The notes under the pieces were generated by a model that saw only the letters and a list, made by a program, of their open reading frames with translations, made no database searches and was not told where the DNA came from. Source: DASXTB01 sp036505615 (GTDB lineage Bacteria > Acidobacteriota > UBA6911 > JACQSX01). Taken from it: a stretch of DNA of 56,483 bases. Location: positions 1 through 56,483 of the forward strand of contig DASXTB010000092.1 of assembly GCA_036505615.1 (NCBI GenBank), written 5' to 3'. This document shows positions 50,124 to 56,483 of this stretch, piece after piece (positions within the stretch are counted from its first letter, which is position 1; each line of letters starts with the position of its first letter). The translations under genes were made by a program, and so were the position numbers.

Positions 50124-52871
50124 CTATTTTTGAGAATGTTTCTTCATTTCACTTTCAGATCTGTTTTGTAAGCTTTGAAAGCGCGAGTCCTTTCGCAACT
50201 CTCGCAACCCTGGTGATCGGTCAATTGCCGTCCGTGGATAGCCATTTGCCAACGCCTTTCCAATCCATTCAAGCGCCGGGTCGCGCTGTCCTAGCTGCTC
50301 ATAAGTCTGAGCGGCCCGGTACATGACGTTCACATCCTGAGGAGCCGAGTCTAACGCCTGGCGCACCAGGTCGAGGGCTTTATTGCGGTCGCCCATCATT
50401 GCGTAATAAAGCGCCAGGTTTGATAGTAACGCTGAGCTGCGGGGGTTGATCTTTCGCTGCGTTTCGGCCATTCCGGCAGCCCGTCTGAAAATACTGCTTG
50501 CCTGCTGTTTCTTTTCGGGCATCCAATAATAAGTTGAAGCCAGATTTCCCCAAACCTTGTAGTCGCGCGGATCCTTTTCCAACGCTTTCTCAAACATTGA
50601 AGCTGCTTCGCCGTAGCGTCCTTCAGAAAAATAGATGCTACCCAGATTGGAATAAGCGCCATAGTTAGGCTCGATTTTCAGCGAGCGCTCAAACATCTGA
50701 CGGGCGTCCGCGCTGCGCTCCAGACCCAGGTAGGCCCCGCCCAAATTGTTATATCCCCAAAAACTGTCGGGAGTGAGCGACACCACCTGCTGCCACTGCG
50801 TGAGCGCGTCGGCGTAACGGCCGTGCAGGTAATAGAAAACTCCCAGCGTGTTGTAACCCGCCCAGTAGTCCGGCCGCAATTCAATCGCCTTCTTGTAGGT
50901 GGATTCGGCCTTATCGAGCTGGCCTTTCGCTTCGTAGGATTTCCCTAGTCCTCGATAGGCGTCTGGATTGCCCGGCTCCAGTTCCAGCGCTCGCTGAAAA
51001 GCACTGATCGCCTCCTCATATCGGCCTGTGCCGTTGTCCACCAAGCCCAGCGTTATGTGCGCTGCCGGGAGATGGTCATTCAATTTGATCGCCTGCTTGC
51101 AATTCGCGATGGCGGGCTCTACCCACTTGGTATCCCGAGTAGCTTCATACTTACGCCAGACAGCCTCCCCTTTGCCTGCGTAGGCCAGGGCATAGTTGGG
51201 ATCCTCCTTGAGCGCTTTGTCAAATAAGTTGATGGCCGTTTCCAGATTTTCCTGCTTCTCGTAGTGATTCAGGTAACCGCGGCCCTGCAGATAGAACTCC
51301 AACGCCCCGGGGATAGTAGTGCTTCCGGCCGCCATGACCCGAAGTGTTTCCGGATGCAGTTCGATTTCCAGCATTTCCGCCAGCTTAACCACCGTCCCGT
51401 CCTGCAAGCCAGTGAGATTGGTTGCTGGTTCGTCGAAAACCCAGGATCGGAGCTGCCGCACCGTGCTGGCGTCGACCAAATTCAAAGTCAAGCGGACGTT
51501 GCTGCCCACGTGCTGCATGCTGCCGGTAGCCGCCAGCGTCACCCCAAACGCCTTTCGGGCGTCTTCGACGCTGGTGATTGACCGGGCGCGCACTTCGCTG
51601 GCCGGAACGACCCAAAGCGAGCTGCGAGGCTGTTCCAGCTGGGTAAGCTTGCTGGTCAGTATTTCGACCAACCCGTCGCATAAGGCCTTATTTGAGGGAT
51701 TTTCTCCGACATTGGCGAAGGGGAGCACTACCAGATGTTTTTGTGATGGAAGCCCGCCAAGTCCACCTCGATTCCTGCTGCTATACCAGCCTTGAGGGAG
51801 CAGCGACCACAGGAGCACCACTCCGAGAATCACAGCAAGCAGGATTCCGGCAACACGAAAAAGCACGGGACGGCTCTTGCGCAATGTGGCAGGTGCCGTC
51901 GAGATAGGCGGGGCTTCACGCACTGCGGGTGCGGAATCCGGGCTTGCGACCGGATATCGTTTCGAAACCGCGGTGGTGACCGGCGAGGCTGAATTTGAAT
52001 CGACGCCGTACTCCGCTTGCTCCAAGTCTTCAAGCATTTCTTTAGCCGACTGGCAGCGGAGGTTCGGATCTTTCTCCAATGCTTTTAAAATGATCTGCTC
52101 CAGTCGCGGCGGCAATAGAGGATTCAGTTGGGCCGGAGGCGCAGGCTCCTTGTTCAGAATGGCGTCAAACAACACGGCCAGCGTGTTGCCTTGATAAGGG
52201 AGTACGCCGGTAGCCATCTCGTAAAGCACAACACCGAAGGAGAAGAGATCGGCGCGAGCATCAACATCTTCACCCCTGGCTTGTTCCGGCGACATGTAAG
52301 CGACAGTGCCCATTGCAGTTCCGGGCGTGGTTAGTGCTCCGATGGGCAGCGGCACGGTCGGCAAACCTGAAGCTGCTCCCGCGGGGGCCGCTGGCGCTTT
52401 CGCCGCCAGCTTGGCCAGTCCAAAGTCCAGAATCTTCGCCTGCCCGCGCTCGGTAATAAAGATGTTGGCAGGTTTGATGTCGCGATGGACAATGCCTTTC
52501 GAATGCGCGGCATCCAAGGCGTCAGCGATTTGAATCGCTAGGGCCAGCATCTGTTCTGTCGGAAAAGGGACGCCTCTCATACGCTGCTTCAAAGTTTCGC
52601 CCTCCAGCAGCTCCATCACGATGAAGGGCCGCCCTTCATAATGGCCGATATCGTGTATGGTGCAGATGTGAGGATGATTCAATGCCGATGCTGTGCGTGC
52701 TTCGCGTTGAAAGCGCTCCAGTGACTGGCGGTCAGCCGAGATTTCCTCAGACAAAAACTTCAGGGCGACGCTGCGTTCCAACCGGGTATCTTCTGCCCTG
52801 TAGACGACACCCATGCCGCCGCCACCCAGCTTCTCCAGAACGCGATAGTGATCTATCGTGTTTCCGATCAT
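50124..52871 (-). CDS. Ser/Thr protein kinase with TM helix and TPR repeats
   Basis: This is a Hanks-type kinase. From ATG 52871 it has 915 residues: a kinase domain (about 8-290) with the Gly loop LGGGGMGVVY, Lys38 (VALKFL), HRD Asp131 (IVHRDIKPANIFI), DFG Asp149 and MSPEQARGED; a Pro-rich juxtamembrane stretch; and a TM helix (about 337-359). An extracytoplasmic domain follows that resembles the FlgO/adenylate-cyclase-associated TolB-like fold (LVVLPFANVGENPSNKALCD, ATGSMQHVGSNVRLTLNLVD). About ten TPRs come next (LAYAGKGEAVWRKYEATRD onward). All catalytic residues are intact. The frame stays open to 53357, but that extension is antisense to the SDR gene and unlike kinases. ATG 52946 is an alternative start. 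Confidence 0.92.
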   Translation of the reverse strand: MIGNTIDHYRVLEKLGGGGMGVVYRAEDTRLERSVALKFLSEEISADRQSLERFQREARTASALNHPHICTIHDIGHYEGRPFIVMELLEGETLKQRMRGVPFPTEQMLALAIQIADALDAAHSKGIVHRDIKPANIFITERGQAKILDFGLAKLAAKAPAAPAGAASGLPTVPLPIGALTTPGTAMGTVAYMSPEQARGEDVDARADLFSFGVVLYEMATGVLPYQGNTLAVLFDAILNKEPAPPAQLNPLLPPRLEQIILKALEKDPNLRCQSAKEMLEDLEQAEYGVDSNSASPVTTAVSKRYPVASPDSAPAVREAPPISTAPATLRKSRPVLFRVAGILLAVILGVVLLWSLLPQGWYSSRNRGGLGGLPSQKHLVVLPFANVGENPSNKALCDGLVEILTSKLTQLEQPRSSLWVVPASEVRARSITSVEDARKAFGVTLAATGSMQHVGSNVRLTLNLVDASTVRQLRSWVFDEPATNLTGLQDGTVVKLAEMLEIELHPETLRVMAAGSTTIPGALEFYLQGRGYLNHYEKQENLETAINLFDKALKEDPNYALAYAGKGEAVWRKYEATRDTKWVEPAIANCKQAIKLNDHLPAAHITLGLVDNGTGRYEEAISAFQRALELEPGNPDAYRGLGKSYEAKGQLDKAESTYKKAIELRPDYWAGYNTLGVFYYLHGRYADALTQWQQVVSLTPDSFWGYNNLGGAYLGLERSADARQMFERSLKIEPNYGAYSNLGSIYFSEGRYGEAASMFEKALEKDPRDYKVWGNLASTYYWMPEKKQQASSIFRRAAGMAETQRKINPRSSALLSNLALYYAMMGDRNKALDLVRQALDSAPQDVNVMYRAAQTYEQLGQRDPALEWIGKALANGYPRTAIDRSPGLRELRKDSRFQSLQNRSESEMKKHSQK

Positions 52872-52979
52872 AGTAAAGGTGGGAAATCTGATTTCTGGCA
52901 GAATAGCCCCTTCTAGTGGCGATTGCAATGTCGATTGATTTGACATTCGACCTTTGACCGTCGACTTTATAATCGGTTC

Positions 52980-53750
52980 ATGACAAGCACAGCGCAAACC
53001 GTGTTGATCACAGGCGCGGGAAAGGGTTTGGGAAAGGAAATGGCGCTCGCCTTTGCATCGCAAGGCTACCGAGTTGCTGCCACCGGTAAAGGCCGAATTG
53101 AAGAGACAGCCACGGAAATTCGTAACCATGGCGGAGTGGCGATCGGTATCTTTCTTGACCTTGCCCGAGCTGATTCCATCGAGGAAGCGGCAGAGCGGGC
53201 GCTGGCCGAGTGGGGACAAATCGACGTCCTGATCAACAATGCGAGCATCGAGGGGCCGACGGCTCCGTTGGTGGAAGTCAGTGTCCCGGAATGGGAAGAG
53301 ACGCTGGCAATTAATTTGACCGGAGCTTTTCTTTGCGATCGCGCCGTCGCTCCGCACATGATGTCGCGGCGTTCAGGCAGCATCGTCCACATTTCGTCGG
53401 TTGCAGGCCTGCGCGCTTATCCCCTGCGGGCGCCTTATGCCGTTTCCAAGTGGGGCTTGATCGGCCTGACGCAGACACTGGCCGCGGAACTTGGATCTTA
53501 CAACGTGCGTGTGAATGCTGTCTGTCCCGGTCCCGTCCAAGGGGAGCGAATGAGCCACGTGATTGCTCACCGTGCCGAAGCGGAAGGGCGGCCGTTTGTG
53601 GAGGTGGAGGAGGAATTCAAGCGTCGGACCGCGCTGCAGCGGATGGTGGGCGCCGGCGATGTTGCCGGCTTGGTTTTGTTTTTGGCATCGGACGCCGCCA
53701 AAAACATCACTGGCCAGTCGATTCGTGTTTGCGCAGGCTACGGACTGTAA
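52980..53750 (+). CDS. Short-chain dehydrogenase/reductase (FabG-like)
   Basis: This is a classical SDR oxidoreductase of 256 residues. The NAD(P) motif TGAGKGLG (11-18), NNAS (86-89), catalytic Ser140 and the Y-x-x-x-K pair (Tyr153, Lys157, in YAVSKWG) are all intact. PGPVQGERMSH and the C-terminal ITGQSIRVCAGYGL follow the family. It could be a 3-ketoacyl-ACP reductase or another alcohol dehydrogenase; the substrate is not known. It is divergent from the kinase gene. A TATAAT (52968-52973) lies only six bases before ATG 52980, so the mRNA could be leaderless, but the -35 box is weak. Confidence 0.92.
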   Translation: MTSTAQTVLITGAGKGLGKEMALAFASQGYRVAATGKGRIEETATEIRNHGGVAIGIFLDLARADSIEEAAERALAEWGQIDVLINNASIEGPTAPLVEVSVPEWEETLAINLTGAFLCDRAVAPHMMSRRSGSIVHISSVAGLRAYPLRAPYAVSKWGLIGLTQTLAAELGSYNVRVNAVCPGPVQGERMSHVIAHRAEAEGRPFVEVEEEFKRRTALQRMVGAGDVAGLVLFLASDAAKNITGQSIRVCAGYGL

Positions 53751-53754
53751 AGAA

Positions 53755-54040
53755 TTGCGGATTTCGGATTTCTCAATTGCGGATTGCGGATTGCGGATTT
53801 CGGATTGCGGATTTCTCGATTGCGGAATGCGGATTTTGGATTGCGGATTAAAACATGATAAATGGATCGAACTATTCCGTCCAAGTGACGATTTTGAATC
53901 CGAAATAGGAACGCCCAGCAGTTGATCTCCAATCTGCAATCCGCAATCCGCAATCTGCAATCGAACAATCCGCAATCCGAAATCTGCAATCCGCAATTGA
54001 GAAATGCGAAATCCGCATTCCGCAATCGGCAATCCGCAAT
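53755..54040. repeat. Long inverted repeat, GCGGATTTCGGATT family
   Basis: The left arm (53755-53849) is a string of ATTGCGGATTTCGGATT and TTCTCAATTGCGG units. The right arm (about 53931-54040) is its complement, including CCGCAATTGAGAAATGCG. The loop of about 80 bases is unique. It fills the 306-bp gap between the SDR and carboxymuconolactone-decarboxylase-like genes, so the upstream gene would read into a stem of nearly 100 bp. Confidence 0.92.
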
Positions 54041-54055
54041 TGATGGGGGTGGATC

Positions 54056-54436
54056 ATGAACAGGAGTCGAGGTCTTAAAATTCTGGATGAAATGCTGGGG
54101 AAAACCGAAGCACGCAAGGTGCGCAAAGGCTGGGGGAGCATCTGCCCGGACTTCGAAAAATATGTGGTGGGGTTTCTAGCAGGTGAAATTTGGGCACGCC
54201 CGCAGCTCGACCGCAGGACCAAGAGTTTGTGCACCATTGCCGCTCTGGCCGCTCTGGGACGAAGCCGGGGCCTGGAGCTGAACATACGCATGGCGCGAAG
54301 GAACGGCGCGACGCGCCAGCAGATCCTCGAGACACTTCTCCAGATTGCGCCTTATGCCGGTTTCCCCGCCGCCTGGGAAGGCTTGGTGCTGGTCGATCAG
54401 GTATTTGGTGGGCTGCCCGCGAATGAACGCAAATGA
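54056..54436 (+). CDS. Carboxymuconolactone decarboxylase-like protein
   Basis: This 126-residue all-helical protein of the carboxymuconolactone decarboxylase / AhpD-like superfamily shows FEKYVVGFLAGEIWARPQLD, LCTIAALAALGRSRGLELNI and NGATRQQILETLLQIAPYAG. These match the gamma-CMD family order. The Cys-x-x-Cys of AhpD peroxidase members is absent, so a CMD-type role is more likely than thiol peroxidase activity. GGGGTGG lies upstream of ATG 54056. It follows the SDR gene across an inverted repeat. A shared pathway is possible but not shown. Confidence 0.88.
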   Translation: MNRSRGLKILDEMLGKTEARKVRKGWGSICPDFEKYVVGFLAGEIWARPQLDRRTKSLCTIAALAALGRSRGLELNIRMARRNGATRQQILETLLQIAPYAGFPAAWEGLVLVDQVFGGLPANERK

Positions 54437-54590
54437 ACGCGAATGTGGCAAGAGGCGACCACTATCCCGCTCCCGAGCCTACAGATGCGAGGATTCTTCC
54501 TGAACCCAGCGACCATTTTTTGATACGACAGGTTGAGTTAAAGCGCTTCGCGGACGCACCGGTTTGCAGCGCACTGCAGCATGAGAACAG

Positions 54591-54740
54591 GGCTGTCCCT
54601 CCGGGACAGCTCTAGAGTTTGGACATTTTGGAGAGACGGCCTGAGGGCCGTCTCCCGCACAATCTTTCATCGTGCAGGAGACGCCCCACGGGGCGTCTCT
54701 CCAATAGCGCCGCTTCGCGGCGCGGCTGTCCCTCCGGGAC
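54591..54740. repeat. 109-bp multi-hairpin element, copy 2, with flanking direct repeats
   Basis: The core (54615-54723) differs from copy 1 by two bases in the first hairpin loop (GGTG to TGAG) and one G to A that turns a G-T pair into A-T in the third stem. It sits between direct copies of GGCTGTCCCTCCGGGAC (54591-54607 and 54724-54740), a hairpin with a TCC loop and a sequence unlike the flank of copy 1. Its neighbours in the 344-bp gap are mini-hairpins, and no gene is seen. Confidence 0.95.
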
Positions 54741-54783
54741 GGCTTAGGCCGCTGAAAGCGGCCTAGCCCGCTTCGCGGGCTAA
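54741..54783. repeat. Tandem mini-hairpins next to membrane-protein gene end
   Basis: TAGGCCGCT-GAA-AGCGGCCTA (54745-54765) and TAGCCCGC-TTC-GCGGGCTA (about 54764-54782) are perfect palindromes with three-base loops, in line with the flanks of copy 2. The second overlaps the end of the gene at 54780. They may terminate transcripts from either side. Confidence 0.85.
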
Positions 54784-55406
54784 GAAAGCTTCCGATAGAG
54801 CTCCCGTTCGCGCATCCACAAATCGTAATGGCGGCGCAAACCGTAAAGCGCGGTGGCGAGCATCAGCATGGTAAGAATGTAAAACCAGGTTCCCGCCTGC
54901 CAATCGACCTGGTTGGGGAAGTGGGCAAATAGCTGCCGCTTAAATCGCAACAGGAACAGCGGGATGGGCATCAGGGCAAGCAACGTCAGGTTAGCCAATA
55001 AGCCTGCCTTCGACTGGCCCAGTGAGATCTGCATGTGCAGCACGGCGCCTGTGTCTCCTCGGAGGTTTCGGCTCCGAAGCCCGTGCTCGATCCGGGCCCA
55101 CAACGCCTGCCGAAGAGTGAGCCCGATGAATGCGGCGCAAATCAAAAACAGAGAAGAGAGACCGAAAGCGCTGATGAGCATGATCAACCTTCTAGCCGTG
55201 ACCCTGACCGGCTCCCCCAGCATCGCGGAGAGTTCGTGTAAGAAAAAGACTACGCTGTATAGCGAGAGGGGAAGCGCTGCGATGAATACCCGAACGCCGT
55301 TCAGAGTTCGGATCTGAACGGTCAGGTCCTTCTGTATACGGCTGAGCAGCCAGACCATCACCAGAACAGCGGATATGGCAATCAGTGCCCAGTCCCTAAA
55401 TTTCAT
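54780..55406 (-). CDS. Hypothetical integral membrane protein
   Basis: I do not recognise this 208-residue protein. It has five or so hydrophobic segments: WALIAISAVLVMVWLL (6-21), VFIAALPLSLYSVVFFL (about 40-56), LIMLISAFGLSSLFLICAAF (about 74-93), LLANLTLLALMPIPLFLL (about 135-152) and WFYILTMLMLATALYGL (about 173-189). Its loops are rich in Arg. The C-terminal tail (RRHYDLWMRERELYRKLS) is probably cytoplasmic. The stop lies in the mini-hairpin cluster at 54741-54783. It has no same-strand neighbour. Codon use is like other genes here. Confidence 0.75.
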   Translation of the reverse strand: MKFRDWALIAISAVLVMVWLLSRIQKDLTVQIRTLNGVRVFIAALPLSLYSVVFFLHELSAMLGEPVRVTARRLIMLISAFGLSSLFLICAAFIGLTLRQALWARIEHGLRSRNLRGDTGAVLHMQISLGQSKAGLLANLTLLALMPIPLFLLRFKRQLFAHFPNQVDWQAGTWFYILTMLMLATALYGLRRHYDLWMRERELYRKLS

Positions 55407-55446
55407 GGGGTCATTTTAAATCGATTGGGCGCGAAGGGCCACTACG

Positions 55447-55775
55447 AATGCGGATTTCGGATTGCGGATTTCGGATTGCGGATTGTGGATTTCGGATTGC
55501 GGATTTCGGATTGCGGATTTCGGATTGCGGATTGACAAGTCGTCCGTTGTCAGTGGTCCGTTGTAATTAGCTTTCAGCAGTCAGCTTTCAGCGGGCAGCT
55601 ATCAGCAATCAGTCTGTCAGCAATATATGGATGAGGGCTAATGGTCAACAGGTTGAGCTGAGTCCTGATGGCTGATAGCTGACCGCCGGTGGCTGAAAGC
55701 TACTGACGACGGACAACTGACAACGGACAGTTTCTCAATCCGCAATCCGAAATCCGCAATCCGCAATCCGTAATC
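55447..55775. repeat. Triple-nested inverted repeat upstream of lpdA
   Basis: The outer ATGCGGATTTCGGATTGCGG units (55447-55534) mirror CAATCCGAAATCCGCAATCC (about 55738-55775). The middle CGTCCGTTGTCAGTGGTCCG (about 55542-55561) mirrors CGACGGACAACTGACAACGG (about 55706-55726). The inner CAGCTTTCAGCGGGCAGCTA with TCAGC (about 55581-55606) mirrors GCTGATAGCTGACCGCCGGT with GGCTGAAAGC (about 55670-55700). It lies between divergent genes. Confidence 0.92.
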
Positions 55776-55793
55776 GAATAGGGGAGATCATCA

Positions 55794-56483
55794 ATGAGCA
55801 CCAAACAAGTAGACGCGCTGGTGATTGGAGGAGGGCCCGGCGGGTACGCGGTCGCCATTCGCTTGGCGCAATTAGGGCAGAAGACAGCGCTTGTCGAGAA
55901 GGAGCGCCTCGGCGGAGTCTGTCTGAATGTGGGCTGCATTCCTTCCAAGGCATTGATCTCGGCTTCGAAATTAGTAGAGAAATTCAAAACTGCAGAGATT
56001 ATGGGTATCAGCGCCGGTTCACCCAAGATAGATATGAGAAAGATGCAGCAGTGGAAGAGTGGAATCGTGGACAAATTAACCGGCGGCGTCGCGCATCTGT
56101 GTAAGGGAAACAATGGTGAGGTGATTCAGGGGACGGCGAGATTCAAAAGCAAGGATGAGGTCGAGATTAGCGGAGGGGGCACGGTCACCGTGCGTGCAAA
56201 GAATTTCGTGATTGCCACAGGGTCCCGGCCGGTGGAGCTGAAGGGGTTTGAATTTGGAGACCGGATTTTGAGCTCAACTGAGGCACTGGCGCTCGCTGAA
56301 GTTCCCAAAAAGCTGGCCGTGTTGGGCGGCGGCTATATCGGGCTGGAACTCGGCACCATGTATGCCAAACTTGGTGCGCAAGTCACGGTTGTGGAAATGA
56401 TGGACCAGCTACTGCCAGGCTTCGATCCGGAAATCGTTCGGGTACTGGCTCAGAAACTTAAAAAACAGGGTGTCACCGCGCAT
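55794..56483 (+). CDS. lpdA: Dihydrolipoamide dehydrogenase, N-terminal part
   Basis: This is the flavoprotein E3 component of 2-oxo acid dehydrogenase complexes, reoxidising dihydrolipoamide with NAD. The visible 230 residues begin at ATG 55794 after AGGGGAGATC. They show the FAD loop VIGGGPGGY (10-18), the redox disulphide GGVCLNVGCIPSK (Cys43 and Cys48), FVIATGSRP, and the start of the NAD domain LAVLGGGYIGLELG. The frame is cut by the window edge. The full protein is usually about 470 residues, so roughly half is present. No E1 or E2 gene is visible. Confidence 0.96.
   Translation, partial: MSTKQVDALVIGGGPGGYAVAIRLAQLGQKTALVEKERLGGVCLNVGCIPSKALISASKLVEKFKTAEIMGISAGSPKIDMRKMQQWKSGIVDKLTGGVAHLCKGNNGEVIQGTARFKSKDEVEISGGGTVTVRAKNFVIATGSRPVELKGFEFGDRILSSTEALALAEVPKKLAVLGGGYIGLELGTMYAKLGAQVTVVEMMDQLLPGFDPEIVRVLAQKLKKQGVTAH

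Noticed and set aside
52940..52973. TTGACA/TATAAT promoter of the SDR gene
   Set aside because: TATAAT is good, but the only TTGACA is 22 bases away, outside the usual spacing; the leaderless idea is mentioned in the gene entry only.
52872..53357. 162-residue N-terminal extension of the kinase frame
   Set aside because: It is fully or partly antisense to the SDR gene, has no kinase character, and the kinase family normally starts near MIGNTIDHYRVLEKLG.

Overview
The window looks like a chromosomal piece of a Gram-negative bacterium, most probably an Acidobacteriota member. This rests on gene style and is an inference: large intergenic spaces, ECF sigma/zinc-finger anti-sigma pairs, a TPR-type Ser/Thr kinase, SpoIVB-S55-like and Asp-box beta-propeller exported proteins, a UPF0182 protein and an OmpA-like protein with PKD-type domains. 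No rRNA, tRNA, CRISPR array, phage gene, transposase or plasmid gene was recognised, so most of the coding content is ordinary housekeeping DNA.

Layout. 221-5005 (minus) is an envelope-stress style operon: ECF sigma, anti-sigma, a B-box/membrane protein and two DUF4097 (toastrack) proteins. 5346-8882 (plus) holds nrdR, a small heat-shock protein and lon. 9126-12156 is a translationally coupled run of thiL, a DUF2062 membrane protein and an exported HExxH/TPR protein. 12407-14416 holds a TPR protein and rnc, whose leader has two mutually exclusive hairpins. 14704-21826 holds a CPBP protease, a very acidic small protein, an OmpA-like protein, an Asp-box propeller protein and an orphan. 22023-25741 (minus) is an acyl-CoA carboxylase set. 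26143-30061 (minus) is hslV-hslU-lipoprotein-transaldolase. 30281-34115 holds truA, then thrC and nadB on the minus strand. 35019-39225 holds two exported proteins. 39396-41133 (minus) is a second ECF sigma/anti-sigma module. 41877-49598 (plus) holds an RDD protein, an RqcH/NFACT protein, DppBC-type permeases and UPF0182. 49794-52871 (minus) holds a Ser/Thr kinase and a small beta-rich protein. 52980-56483 holds an SDR, a carboxymuconolactone-decarboxylase-like protein, a membrane protein and the 5' part of lpdA.

The most unusual material is between the genes. About fifteen intergenic regions hold long, imperfect, often nested inverted repeats. They are built from a few low-complexity sequence families (GCGGATTTCGGATT, GGTCATCGGTCATC, GTCGCAGGTCGAAAG, GAATTAAGAATGAA, GATTACACGGATTT and others). 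Different families are stacked in mirror order around a unique loop. Similar low-complexity repeats also occur inside two reading frames, truA and the 5' end of an Fn3 lipoprotein gene. Separately, a 109-bp multi-hairpin element occurs twice (41614-41722 and 54615-54723) with three differences, all in a loop or preserving pairing. Each copy sits between direct copies of a different mini-palindrome. These structures, with the rnc leader, are the best candidates for undescribed biology here.
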